Source: an uncultured Aquimonas sp.
GTDB lineage: Bacteria; Pseudomonadota; Gammaproteobacteria; Xanthomonadales; Xanthomonadaceae
Length of the DNA stretch: 64,000 nt
Assembly: GCF_937888285.1 (NCBI RefSeq)
Contig: NZ_CALART010000030.1
Location: 1-64,000 of the forward strand
Direction: 5' to 3'
Of this stretch, positions 32,463-41,175 are shown piece by piece; within the stretch, counting starts at the first letter, position 1; each line of letters starts with the position of its first letter. The position numbers and the translations under genes are program-made. The notes below the pieces were generated by a model, which was not told the origin of the DNA, searched no databases, and saw nothing but the letters and a program-made list of their open reading frames with translations.

Positions 32463-35400
32463 GACTGCTGGAACGCTTCATCACCCACCATCCGCTGGCC
32501 AACATCGCGTTTGCGGTGGTGCTGGTGATGGGTGCGATCGCCTACGCGACGATGCCGCGCGAGCAGGACCCGGAGATCAACTTCAACTGGCTGAACGTCA
32601 GCACCGCCCTGCCCGGCGCGTCGGCCGAGGACGTCGAAGCCAAGATCACCAATCCGCTGGAAGACGCCCTGCGCAACGTGCAGGACGTGCGCTGGGTGAT
32701 CAGCTCCTCGCGCGAGGGCGTCAGCAATATCCTGGTGCGCTTCCGCGAGATCGACGAGCGCACCTTCGACAAGCGCGTCAACGACGTGCGCCGCGAGATC
32801 CAGAACAAGGCCAATGCCGAGCTGCCGGTGGAGGCGCTCGACCCGGACATCCTCGAGATCACCACGGCCAACGGCTTTCCCACCGCGATGGTGGTGCTCC
32901 GCGGCCAGGCCGATGACGAGCACCTGCGCTTCGCCGCGCGCAGCGTGCGCGAGGACATCGAGCGCATCAGCGGCGTCGACCGCGTGCTGGCACTGGGCTT
33001 CCGCGACCCCGAGCTGCGCGTCGAATTCGACCCTCAGCAGCTGGCCGCGCGCGGAATCAACGCGGTACAGCTGTCGGATGCGCTGCGCGGCTGGTTCCGC
33101 GACGTCTTCGCGGGCAAGCAGGATGCGAGTGACGCCGAATGGCTGGTGCGCGTGGCCGGCGCGGTGCCCGACGTCGAGCGTCTGGCCGGCTTCGAGCTGC
33201 CGCTGGCGAACGGCGCCGCGGTGCGGCTGGACACGCTGGCCGAGGTGCGGCGGATCAGCCAGCGGCCGCGCCAGTTGGTCGGCACCGATGGCCAGCCGGC
33301 CGTGCTGCTGTCGGTCACCAAGATCGGCGGCAGCAACACCTTGGAACTGGTCGACCGCCTGCGTGACTACGTCGAGCGCAAGAACGCGGTGCTCGCCGGC
33401 ACCGGCCTGTCGCTGGTGCTGAGCGACGACCAGTCCATCCCCACCCGCGACGCGCTGGCGATCATGCAGGACAACGCCCTGGTCGGCCTGATCCTGGTGC
33501 TCGGCGTGTGCTGGCTGTTCCTCGGCTCGCGCATCTCGACCATGGTGGCGCTGGGCGTGGTGTTCTCGATCGCCGGCACCTTCATCCTGCTGGACATCAC
33601 CGGCAACTCGCTCAACGTCTCGGTGCTGCTCGGCATCGTGATCGTGCTGGGCATGCTGGTGGATGACGCGGTAGTGGTGGTCGAGGCCATGTACTACCGC
33701 ATGCAGCGCGGCACCGAAGCCGTGCAGGCGGCTGTGGAAAGCCTGCGCGAGGTCGGCCTGCCGGTGCTGGCGGCCGTGTCGACCACCATGGCCGCCTTCC
33801 TGCCGCTGATGCTGCTGCCGGGCATCCTCGGCAAGTTCATGTTCGTCATTCCCTTCGTGGTCACGGTGGGCCTGGCGGTGAGCCTGATCGAGGCCTTCTG
33901 GATGCTGCCCGCGCACGTCACCGCGATGGGCAGCAAGGCGCTCAGCCGCTCGCGCAGCCAGGCCTGGCGCGAGCGCTGGACGCATGCGCTGCGGGTCAAG
34001 TACACGCGCGCGCTGATCCACGTCATGCGCCGTCCGGCGCGGTACCTGAGTGGCGCCTTCGCCCTGTTCCTCGGAACGCTGGGCCTGATCGTGCTGGGCG
34101 CGGCCTTCAACAGCGGCCCGGTGCGCTTCAACTTCTTCGCCTTCGATCCGATCCGGCTGTTCTACGTCAACGTCGATCTGCCGCCGACCACGCCGATCGA
34201 GGAGAGCATCGCCCACACCTTGACCGTGGAGCAGATCGTGCGACGGCATCTGCGCGAGGGCGAGGCGCGCTCGGTGGTGTCGATGGCCGGCATCAAGTTC
34301 ACTGATGTCGAGCCCGTCTATGGCGATCGCTACGGCCAGATCGCCGTGTCCCTGAACCCCGCCACCGACGACTCGCGGCTGATCGACGAGATCATCGAGG
34401 GCATGCGCGCAGACATCGAGAACGCGCCGGTGCCGGCGCAGATGTCCTTTTTCAAGCTGAGCGGCGGCCCGCCCACCGGCAAGGCGATCAGCGTCAAGGT
34501 GCGCGCGGACGATCCCGCCGAACTCGCAGCCGCCGCCGAGGCGGTCAAGCGGATCATCGGCGGCATTGAAGGCGCGCGCGACATCAGCGACGACTCCAGC
34601 CCCGGCCGCAGCGAGCTCAAGCTGGAAGTCGACGTGGCGGCCGCGCGCGAGGCAGGGCTTGACCCGTCCGCGGTCGCGCGTCTGGTGCGCCTGCACGTCG
34701 ATGGCGAGGTAGTGGCCGACCTGCGCGACCGCGGCGAGAAGGTCGAGCTGCGCGTGCAGGCGCGTCCGCAGCGGCTGGATCGTGTGGAGGCACTGCTGGC
34801 GCAGCCGGTGGCCCTGCCCGGCGGCGGCACCACGGTGCTCGGCGCCCTGGTGACGCATGAGACGCGCATCAGCGCCGACCTGATCAAGCACTGGAACTTC
34901 CGCCGCGCGATCACCGTCGAGGCCGATCTCGATCTCGACGTGAACAATGCGGTGGCGGCGGCGCAGACCCTGCGCGAGCAGTGGGAAACCGTGCGTGCGG
35001 CCTATCCGAACGCCGATCTCGACTTCTCCGGCCAGCTCGACGACATCAACGAATCGCTGGCGGCCATGGGGCCGCTGAGCCTGCTGGGCATCGGCCTGAT
35101 CTATCTGATCCTGGCCGCGCAGTTCCGCAGCTACTGGCAGCCCTTCCTGATCCTGGTCACCGTGCCGCTGGCGCTGGTGGGCGTGACGCTCGGCGTGGTC
35201 GTCTCCGGCAACCCGGTCTCGCTGTACACGATGTACGGTGCGATCGCCCTGATCGGCATCTCGGTGAACGGTGCGATCGTGCTGATCGACGCCGCCAACC
35301 AGCGCCGCGCCGCCGGCATGCGCACCCTTCACGCCGCCATCTATGCGGCGCGCCGCCGCGTGATCGCCATCGCCATGACCACCGGCACCACCATCGCCGG

Positions 35401-35584
35401 CCTGTTCTCGCTGGCCATGGGCTTCGCCGGCGAAAGCCTGCTGTGGGGCCCGGTGGCCTCGGCCATCGTCTGGGGCCTGGCCTTCTCCAGCGTGCTGACC
35501 CTGTTCGTGGTGCCAGTGCTGTATCGGCAGTTCATGAAGGGCAGGCCACCGGGTCGGCTGCACCGCGGAGCCGCGCCGGCCTGA
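32459..35584 (+). CDS. RND efflux pump permease (AcrB-like)
   Basis: 1041 residues, normal for the family. Proton-driven trimeric inner-membrane exporter. The first helix is at 12-30, periplasmic porter domains follow (about 35-330), and the proton-relay pair is D402-D403 in GMLVDDAVVVVEAM. The second half repeats the plan (PLSLLGIGLIYLILAAQFRS marks the matching region). The sequence looks closer to the general HAE-like/MexB-type set than to heavy-metal CusA pumps, but substrates cannot be read from sequence. Coupled to its adaptor gene by an ATGA overlap. Confidence 0.92.
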   Translation: MRLLERFITHHPLANIAFAVVLVMGAIAYATMPREQDPEINFNWLNVSTALPGASAEDVEAKITNPLEDALRNVQDVRWVISSSREGVSNILVRFREIDERTFDKRVNDVRREIQNKANAELPVEALDPDILEITTANGFPTAMVVLRGQADDEHLRFAARSVREDIERISGVDRVLALGFRDPELRVEFDPQQLAARGINAVQLSDALRGWFRDVFAGKQDASDAEWLVRVAGAVPDVERLAGFELPLANGAAVRLDTLAEVRRISQRPRQLVGTDGQPAVLLSVTKIGGSNTLELVDRLRDYVERKNAVLAGTGLSLVLSDDQSIPTRDALAIMQDNALVGLILVLGVCWLFLGSRISTMVALGVVFSIAGTFILLDITGNSLNVSVLLGIVIVLGMLVDDAVVVVEAMYYRMQRGTEAVQAAVESLREVGLPVLAAVSTTMAAFLPLMLLPGILGKFMFVIPFVVTVGLAVSLIEAFWMLPAHVTAMGSKALSRSRSQAWRERWTHALRVKYTRALIHVMRRPARYLSGAFALFLGTLGLIVLGAAFNSGPVRFNFFAFDPIRLFYVNVDLPPTTPIEESIAHTLTVEQIVRRHLREGEARSVVSMAGIKFTDVEPVYGDRYGQIAVSLNPATDDSRLIDEIIEGMRADIENAPVPAQMSFFKLSGGPPTGKAISVKVRADDPAELAAAAEAVKRIIGGIEGARDISDDSSPGRSELKLEVDVAAAREAGLDPSAVARLVRLHVDGEVVADLRDRGEKVELRVQARPQRLDRVEALLAQPVALPGGGTTVLGALVTHETRISADLIKHWNFRRAITVEADLDLDVNNAVAAAQTLREQWETVRAAYPNADLDFSGQLDDINESLAAMGPLSLLGIGLIYLILAAQFRSYWQPFLILVTVPLALVGVTLGVVVSGNPVSLYTMYGAIALIGISVNGAIVLIDAANQRRAAGMRTLHAAIYAARRRVIAIAMTTGTTIAGLFSLAMGFAGESLLWGPVASAIVWGLAFSSVLTLFVVPVLYRQFMKGRPPGRLHRGAAPA

Positions 35585-35666
35585 AAGGCCGGAGGAACGC
35601 GCCAGACATGTGGATCGCCCGGGCAGGAAGGCGCGCGCTCATTGGCACGGGCCCTTCTGCCCGGGC
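35576..35666. terminator. Two hairpins at the end of the RND operon
   Basis: A 7-bp stem with a 3-base loop spans the stop codon (CCGGCCT at 35576-35582, AGGCCGG at 35586-35592). A second, perfect 10-bp stem is formed by GCCCGGGCAG (35617-35626) and CTGCCCGGGC (35657-35666) around a 30-base loop. Neither has a U-run. They may protect or end the operon mRNA. Confidence 0.35.
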
Positions 35667-35917
35667 TCTCGCGCAGCGCACGCTTGGCTCGCGCTACGCG
35701 GTCAAATTTGCAACAGGTCGGCGCAGGTGTGCGATGTCGCGATCTGCAGGCTGCGGTGGGCCAGGGCCCACCCTATTCAAGGGCGATCCTGTCGCGCTGC
35801 TTGATTTGCAGCGGGCTGAGGACCATGCCTTCGATCGCCCTTGCTGCGACTGCCGTCGCGCGTAGGGTGAGCTCTGGCCCACCGTGAGAGCTGAGCCGCC
35901 GTAGTCCCGTGGGGCTT
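35585..35917. other. Intergenic region between convergent genes, with palindromic repeats
   Basis: 333 bases with no gene, between the RND pump and the leftward LysR gene. Besides the hairpins at its start, it contains an AG-centred GGTGGGCC palindrome at 35755-35772 and a degenerate, oppositely oriented copy at about 35866-35883. This is the same repeat pair seen at 15.9, 22.3 and 41.0 kb. Confidence 0.7.
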
Positions 35918-36808
35918 TCACGCGGATCCCGCCTGCCCCACCTGCGCCAGCAGCCAGTCCACCACGCTGCGCGCAGCCGGCTTCAGGCGCCGGTGCTCGG
36001 GCCAGACCACGTGGTAGCTGTAGCGCCCCGGCAGTTCGGGGCCCGGCAGCCGGTCCAGGGTGCCCGCGTCCAGCCAGGGCTGCACGATCGAGGAGCGTGC
36101 CAGCGCAGCACCGAGACCCTGCTCGGCCGCGGCCAGCATGTCGGTGCTGTCGCTGAACACATAGCGCTCGTCGGGCACGCCCACCCGCAGCCCGGCCATG
36201 CGGCACCAGTCGCGCCAGCCCTGCACCGCGAGGTCGGCGATCAGCGGCAGCTGCAGCACCTGCTCGGACGTGCGGATGCCGCGCGCCAGCTTGGGCGCGG
36301 CGACAGCGAACAATCGGTCCTCCAGCAGAGGCGCGGCACTCAAGCCCGGCCATCGTCCTGGCCCATAACGAATGCCCAGATCCGGCCCGCTGTCGTCGAA
36401 GCGCGTCAGCGCGCTGCCGGTATCGACATTCAGGCGGATCTGCGGATGCGCGCGCGCGAAGTCCGGCAGCCGCGGGATCAGCCAGCTCGAGGCGAAGGAA
36501 TGCAGGGTGGTGATGCGCACCGGCGGCTCGCGCTCGCGGCTGCCGCGCAGGCCGCGCATCACCGCGTCGATGTCGGCAATGGCGCCGGACGCCGCATCCG
36601 CCAGCAGGCGACCTTCGGCGGTGAGCTGCACGCCGCGCGCGTGGCGACGGAACAGCGGCAGACCGAGCCGCGCCTCCAGCCGGCGCACGTGGTGGCTGAC
36701 CGCGCTGGCGGTGAGATGCAGCTCCTCGCCGGCGTGGGCGAAGTTCTGATGGCGCGCGGCGGCCTCGAAGGCGGCCAGGGCGGAGAGCCAGTCGCTGTGC
36801 AGGGCCAT
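35918..36808 (-). CDS. LysR-family regulator, GcvA-like
   Basis: 296 residues from the ATG at 36808 (the frame reaches 36841). The winged-helix domain (about 1-60) contains AFEAAARHQNFAHAGEELHL and ASAVSHHVRRLEARLG. The effector domain follows, with TTLHSFASSWLIPRLPDF and DLGIRYGPGRWPGL, marks of the GcvA-like branch. It is divergent from the EamA transporter across 193 bases and most likely controls it and itself. The effector is unknown. Confidence 0.88.
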   Translation of the reverse strand: MALHSDWLSALAAFEAAARHQNFAHAGEELHLTASAVSHHVRRLEARLGLPLFRRHARGVQLTAEGRLLADAASGAIADIDAVMRGLRGSREREPPVRITTLHSFASSWLIPRLPDFARAHPQIRLNVDTGSALTRFDDSGPDLGIRYGPGRWPGLSAAPLLEDRLFAVAAPKLARGIRTSEQVLQLPLIADLAVQGWRDWCRMAGLRVGVPDERYVFSDSTDMLAAAEQGLGAALARSSIVQPWLDAGTLDRLPGPELPGRYSYHVVWPEHRRLKPAARSVVDWLLAQVGQAGSA

Positions 36809-36814
36809 GCTCGA

Positions 36815-36855
36815 CTCAAATGAGGTTTGTGGCTCGCGCAAGCATAAGTCGCTTG
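36815..36855. promoter_or_regulatory. Candidate LysR-regulator operator region
   Basis: Just upstream of the LysR gene, in the divergent gap, two inverted repeats occur: CTCAAATGAG (36815-36824) and CAAGC-ATAAGTC-GCTTG (36839-36855). The latter has the short dyad with AT-richer centre expected of a LysR recognition site. This is inference from position and symmetry only. Confidence 0.35.
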
Positions 36856-37001
36856 TGAAGGCGGCGCCTGCGCGGACAATTCGCTGCGCTGCGGGACTTT
36901 GATCTGCGCGGTCCGGAAACGGCCAGCGCCGGTGTCAGCGGATGTCCAGACTTGCGCCTCGCAGCAGATTCGCGGCTCTCCCTCCCCTACGAGTTCGCCC
37001 C

Positions 37002-37901
37002 ATGTCCGCACCCGCTTCCGCGCTTCCCCTTCCGCAGCCCGGCCTCGCCGCGCGCTGGCTCACGCCGGTCGAACTCGCCGTGCTCGGCGCGATCTGGGGG
37101 GCCTCCTTCCTGTTCATGCGCGTCGCTGCCCCGCATTTCGGCGCCCTGCCCCTGGTCGAGCTGCGGCTGGCCTTCGGCGCGCTGATCCTGCTGCCCTTCC
37201 TGTGGCTGGCCCGCGCGCAGTTCCCGTGGCGGCTGTGGCCGCTGCTGGTGCTGGTGGCGGCGATCAACTCAGCCGTGCCCTTCACCCTGTTCGCTTGGGC
37301 CGCCGAGCGCGCGCCAGCAGGCATCGGCGCGATCACCAATGCGATGACCGTGCCCTTCACCGCCCTGGTGGGCTTTCTGTTCTTCGGCGAGAAGATCGGC
37401 CAGCGGCGGGCGATGGCGCTGGCGATCGGCTTCGTCGGCGTGGTCGTGCTGGCCAGCGGCCGCAGCGCCGGTGCCAGCGTGGGGCTTGCCGCGGCAGCCG
37501 GCACGCTGGCGGCTTTCCTCTACGGCATCGGCATCAATCTGGTGCGCAGGCACCTCTCACATCTGCCAGCGGGTGCCGTGGCCGCGGCCAACCTGCTCTG
37601 CTCCTCGCTGCTGGTGCTGCCCTTCGCCATCGCCTACTGGCCAGCGGTCAATCCACCGCTGCTGGCCTGGGGCTCGGCGCTGGGCCTGGGCGTGCTGTGC
37701 ACCGGCATCGCCATGGTCATGTACTACCGGCTGATTGCGCGGGTGGGTGCCAGCCGCGCTTCGACGGTGACCTACCTGATCCCGCTGTTCGCGGTGAGCT
37801 GGGCCTGGTGGCTGCTGGACGAGCCGGTGACCCTACCGATGCTGCTGGCCGGCGCGCTGATCCTCGGCAGCGTCGCGGTCAGCCAGCGCGCGGCGCGCTG
37901 A
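37002..37901 (+). CDS. EamA/DMT-family transporter
   Basis: 299 residues, with the ten-helix, two-repeat plan of drug/metabolite transporters (RhtA/YedA-like). The first EamA repeat starts at AVLGAIWGASFLFMRVAA and the second at AAAGTLAAFLYGIGINLV. The conserved SRASTVTYLIPLFAVSWAWW near the C-terminus is typical. I start at the ATG at 37002; an upstream ATG at 36942 adds an arginine-rich stretch. It is probably an exporter of an amino acid or metabolite, controlled by the divergent LysR protein. Confidence 0.88.
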   Translation: MSAPASALPLPQPGLAARWLTPVELAVLGAIWGASFLFMRVAAPHFGALPLVELRLAFGALILLPFLWLARAQFPWRLWPLLVLVAAINSAVPFTLFAWAAERAPAGIGAITNAMTVPFTALVGFLFFGEKIGQRRAMALAIGFVGVVVLASGRSAGASVGLAAAAGTLAAFLYGIGINLVRRHLSHLPAGAVAAANLLCSSLLVLPFAIAYWPAVNPPLLAWGSALGLGVLCTGIAMVMYYRLIARVGASRASTVTYLIPLFAVSWAWWLLDEPVTLPMLLAGALILGSVAVSQRAAR

Positions 37902-37953
37902 GGCCACACCGTTCCGCCTGTGCTCGACGAGCGGCGGCTCCGGGCGCAGCGGT

Positions 37954-39000
37954 TCAGCAGCAGCTTCCGCCTTGAGCGGCCGCCGCGGCGGTCGCTGCGG
38001 GCGCACAGTCGAACAGGCCGAAGTGCGTGCGCTGGTCGCCGATCAGCTCGAAATGGTTCGCGTAGCGCGTCAAGGCCAGCATGTCGAACGTGTTGCCGCA
38101 CACCCGCAGCGGCCGGCCGCTCTCGAAACGGTGGTGTTCGTCCAGATCGAACGCATGCGGCGCCTGCGTCAGGCTGCCGCGGTAGGTGGCGAGCTGGCCG
38201 TAGTCTTCGCAGCGGTCTTCCAGGTCGAGCTTGAAGGCGCGCATGGTGATCGATTCGAAGCGGACCATCCCGAGCTTGGCTTCAATGGCCGGGTCGAGCA
38301 GGGGAATCGGCGCGCGGCTCACCACGCGCGCGTCCGCGCAGCCCACCGCGGCCATCACGCGGCGGAAGTCCTCGACGTAGAGCGCGCCGCCGAGACACTC
38401 GCCCAGCAGCACCGGATCGCTGCGCAGCGCAGTGGGAATGCGACGGTCGGCGAAGACATCGCTGAAGTAGAGCTCGCCGCCGGGCTTCAGCACGCGGAAG
38501 ATCTCGGCGAACACGCGCGCCTTGTCGGGTGCGAGATTCAGCACGCAGTTCGAGACCACCACGTCGACGCTGGCGTCGGTGATGCCACAGGCGGCGAGGT
38601 CCTCGATGTAGCCTTCAACAAAGCGCACATTGCTGCGCGCATGGCCGTAGCGCGCGGCCTGCCAGGCCTGGTGCCGGCGCGCGACCTCGAGCTGCTCCGG
38701 CGTCATGTCGACCCCAATCACCTGACCGCCCTCGCCCACCAGTCGCGACAGCAGGTAGGCATCGCGGCCGGTGCCGCAGCCGAGGTCGAGCACCGTGCAG
38801 CCCTCCAGCGCCGGCGGCAGCGGCGACCCGCAGCCGTAGAAGCGCTCATGGATCTCGGGATGCAGATCGGCCAGCAGCGGCCGCAGCCAGGCCGGCATGG
38901 CCTCGGCCGGGCAGCAGGCGCCGGTCTTCAGATCGCGGCTGCTCTGCAGCACCTCGCCGTAGTAGCGGCGCACATCGGCATGCACGGAAGTGTCGGTCAT
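37954..39000 (-). CDS. arsM: Arsenite S-adenosylmethionine methyltransferase
   Basis: 348 residues. Methylates As(III) with SAM, giving volatile methylated forms. The SAM site is VLDLGCGTGRDAYLL (70-84). The arsenic-binding cysteines of ArsM can be matched: C29/C30 (TGACC), C57 (FYGCGSP), C152 (SNCVLNLAP) and C202 (GECLGGAL). The last two are 50 residues apart, as in the characterised algal enzyme (C174, C224). A C-terminal extension ends in GGSCC, a further metal-binding possibility. No arsR, arsB or arsC lies in the window, so this is an orphan arsM. Confidence 0.92.
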   Translation of the reverse strand: MTDTSVHADVRRYYGEVLQSSRDLKTGACCPAEAMPAWLRPLLADLHPEIHERFYGCGSPLPPALEGCTVLDLGCGTGRDAYLLSRLVGEGGQVIGVDMTPEQLEVARRHQAWQAARYGHARSNVRFVEGYIEDLAACGITDASVDVVVSNCVLNLAPDKARVFAEIFRVLKPGGELYFSDVFADRRIPTALRSDPVLLGECLGGALYVEDFRRVMAAVGCADARVVSRAPIPLLDPAIEAKLGMVRFESITMRAFKLDLEDRCEDYGQLATYRGSLTQAPHAFDLDEHHRFESGRPLRVCGNTFDMLALTRYANHFELIGDQRTHFGLFDCAPAATAAAAAQGGSCC

Positions 39001-39317
39001 GGGGCTTCTGCAGTCGGAGGAAGAACGGGGCGAACTCTACGACGTAAGGAGTTCGAATCGTGTCGTGCGATTGCCGAGGCTGCTACGAATCCCGAATCCC
39101 GAATCCCGAATCCCCAATCCCGGCTCTCAAGAAGCAGAACGCTCGCCCCCACACCTGTTGCCGTCGCCCCCGCGCATGCGGGGGCCCAGAGAGCCCACCC
39201 CAGTCGCAAGAGTTCTGGATCCCCGTCCCCGCCTTCGCGAGGACAGGCTCTTCGCGGGGATGACGAACCCATCTTGCTTCGAGAACACCTGCACGGCGAC
39301 GCCACGCTGCGAAGCTC
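39001..39317. other. Intergenic region packed with short repeats
   Basis: 317 bases without a gene. It contains a tandem GAATCCC run (39086-39121), a 7-bp hairpin with GCAT loop (CCCCCGC at 39167-39173, GCGGGGG at 39178-39184), and a TCTGGATCCCCG...CGCGGGGATGAC stretch (about 39216-39262) of a kind scattered through Xanthomonadales genomes. The upstream region of arsM (to its right) has no ArsR-type palindrome that I can see. Confidence 0.6.
39086..39121. repeat. Tandem GAATCCC octamer run (second locus)
   Basis: Five consecutive 8-base units, four of them GAATCCC followed by C/G and the last CAATCCC. The same motif is present at 14402-14430. The run lies 86 bases upstream of arsM in a non-coding gap. 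Confidence 0.75.
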
Positions 39318-39737
39318 TCAAGCCCTCCAGCTCTTCAGATGCAGACTGGTCTCGGTCGCGCTCACACCCGGCATCGCGCGGATGCGCTCCAGCGCGGCAG
39401 AGAGTTCTGTGAGATCGCGCACGCGCAGTTCGGCCAGCAGGTCCCATCGCCCATTGGTGTCGTGCAGGGCAGCGACGCCGGGCTCACCGAGCAGGGCGTG
39501 CACCACCTTGAGCTGGTTGCCTTCGACCGCGATCGAGGTCCAGGCCCGTACTTCCTCGCGGGCGGCATCCGGGCGCAGGCGCAGGGTGTAGCCGCTGATC
39601 ACGCCCTCGCGCTCCAGCCTCGCCATGCGGTTGGTGACGGTGCCGCGCGACACCTTCAGTGCCGTCGCGAGTTCCGCGACGGGGGCGCGGGCATTGGCGC
39701 GCAGGCGCGCGATGAGCTGCTGGTCGAGGTCGTCCAT
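39318..39737 (-). CDS. Lrp/AsnC-family transcriptional regulator
   Basis: 139 residues, somewhat short for the family (about 150-165). The helix-turn-helix region (about 3-50) shows LDQQLIARLRANARAPVAEL and SRGTVTNRMARLEREGVI. The remaining part is the RAM ligand-binding domain. I take the ATG at 39737, since upstream sequence is antisense shadow. It faces away from the ornithine cyclodeaminase gene; a perfect palindrome between them is the likely operator. The probable ligand is a basic amino acid (inference). Confidence 0.88.
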   Translation of the reverse strand: MDDLDQQLIARLRANARAPVAELATALKVSRGTVTNRMARLEREGVISGYTLRLRPDAAREEVRAWTSIAVEGNQLKVVHALLGEPGVAALHDTNGRWDLLAELRVRDLTELSAALERIRAMPGVSATETSLHLKSWRA

Positions 39738-39777
39738 TCGCGCAGATTGCCACCAACCCCTGTCACTTTGCCATCCA

Positions 39778-39797
39778 ATTGTCGAAATGCTGACAAT
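39778..39797. promoter_or_regulatory. 20-bp palindrome ATTGTC-N8-GACAAT, likely Lrp-type operator
   Basis: Perfect 6-base arms (39778-39783, 39792-39797) around an AT-richer centre, in the 127-base gap between the divergent Lrp/AsnC and ornithine cyclodeaminase genes. A further GACAAT half-site lies at 39828-39833. Repeated sites in a divergent promoter are what an autoregulated Lrp-family protein would use. Confidence 0.6.
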
Positions 39798-39864
39798 CTT
39801 GCCGTTTCGCGCTATCGCCTGTCTCCGGACAATGCCTATCCACTGAACCCCGCTGGAGCCCGCC

Positions 39865-40917
39865 ATGACCACCCTGCTCACCACCCTCGACGTGTCCCGC
39901 CTGGTCGCCCGCCTCGGCCTGCCGCAGCTGCTGGCGCAGATGGTCGAGTACCTGGAGGCCGACTTCCGCCGCTGGAACGACTTCGAGAAGTGCGCGCGTC
40001 TCGCCTCGCATTCGGAGGTCGGCGTGATCGAGCTGATGCCGGTCTGCGACGCTCGCGAGTACAGCTTCAAGTACGTCAACGGGCATCCGAAGAACACGCG
40101 CGAAGGCCTGCCCACGGTGATGGCCTTCGGCGTGCTGGCCGACGTCGACACCGGCCGCCCGACCCTGCTGTCGGAGCTGACCCTGACCACCGCGATGCGC
40201 ACCGCGGCGACCTCGGTGATGGCCGCGAAGCACTTGGCGCGCAAGGGCTCAAAGGTGATGGCCCTGATCGGCAACGGCGCGCAGAGCGAGTTCCAGGCGC
40301 TGGCCTTCCACTACTTGCTGGGGATCGAAGAGATTCGCCTGTTCGACGTCGACCCCGCTGCCACCGCCAAGCTGATGGCCCATCTCAAGCCGGTCAGCGG
40401 CCTGCGCGTGGTGGTCTGTGCCGATACGCGCGAAGCGGTGCGCGGCGCCGATATCGTCACCACGGTCACCGCCGACAAGACCAACGCGATCATCCTGAGC
40501 GGCGACATGCTGGAGCCCGGCATGCACATCAACGGCGTGGGTGGCGACTGCCCCGGCAAGACCGAACTGGCCGCCGACGTACTGCGACGCGCTTCTGTCT
40601 TCGTCGAGTTCGAGCCGCAGACCCGCATCGAAGGCGACCTGCAGCAGATGCCGGCGGACTTCGGCGTCACCGAACTGTGGCGCGTGCTGTGCGCCGATGC
40701 GCAAGGCCGCCGCAGCGACTCCGAGATCACCGTGTTCGATTCGGTCGGCTTCGCGCTGGAGGACTACAGCGCCCTGCGCCTGCTGCGCGATCGCGCCGCC
40801 GAGCTGGGCCTTGGCGAGACCATCGGCCTGATTCCGGGGCTTGCGGATCCCAAGGATCTGTATGGGCACTTGATGGGCGAGGCCGCGGCAGCCTCGGGTG
40901 CGCGTCGCGCGGCGTGA
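39865..40917 (+). CDS. Ornithine cyclodeaminase
   Basis: 350 residues of the OCD/mu-crystallin family. It is expected to turn ornithine into proline and ammonia using bound NAD. The length and the blocks EGLPTVMAFGVLADVDTGRP, ELTLTTAMRTAATS, LIGNGAQSEFQ (nucleotide loop) and INGVGGDCPGKTEL match the long proteobacterial OCD type, including the conserved Asp in GGDCPGKTEL. Family relatives can act on lysine or other amino acids, so the substrate is likely rather than certain. Probably regulated by the divergent Lrp protein. Confidence 0.9.
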   Translation: MTTLLTTLDVSRLVARLGLPQLLAQMVEYLEADFRRWNDFEKCARLASHSEVGVIELMPVCDAREYSFKYVNGHPKNTREGLPTVMAFGVLADVDTGRPTLLSELTLTTAMRTAATSVMAAKHLARKGSKVMALIGNGAQSEFQALAFHYLLGIEEIRLFDVDPAATAKLMAHLKPVSGLRVVVCADTREAVRGADIVTTVTADKTNAIILSGDMLEPGMHINGVGGDCPGKTELAADVLRRASVFVEFEPQTRIEGDLQQMPADFGVTELWRVLCADAQGRRSDSEITVFDSVGFALEDYSALRLLRDRAAELGLGETIGLIPGLADPKDLYGHLMGEAAAASGARRAA

Positions 40918-40979
40918 AGCCGGCGAGCGCGGCCTTTGGACGCCATTCGCGAGGAGTATCTATCGCGAGCGTCGCATAG

Positions 40980-41114
40980 GGTAGGCCCTGGCCCACCGTA
41001 GGGTGTGCTTTCGCCCAGATCCAAGCCTGTGCCTTGGCGCGATCCGCGCCCCGACGCGTCGCCGCAGGCGGTGACCGGGGCGAGCGTGGAGCGCATGGTG
41101 GGCCGGGGCCCACC
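40980..41114. repeat. Pair of GGTGGGCC palindromes (REPIN-like)
   Basis: The two copies are 40980-40997 (one arm base changed, centre CT) and 41097-41114 (centre GG), in opposite orientation and framing about 100 bases in the convergent gap between ornithine cyclodeaminase and serS. The layout is the same as at 15876-16012. Confidence 0.75.
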
Positions 41115-41175
41115 CTATGAGACGTTGCGTTTGATGCAGGCTGGGCCAAGCGCTGCGCCGCCCAACAGGCTTCGC

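Noticed and set aside
32123..35563. 1146-codon open frame antisense to the RND pump
   Set aside because: His/Gln/Arg-rich composition without any domain; it is the mirror of a high-GC3 gene whose AcrB motifs are clear.
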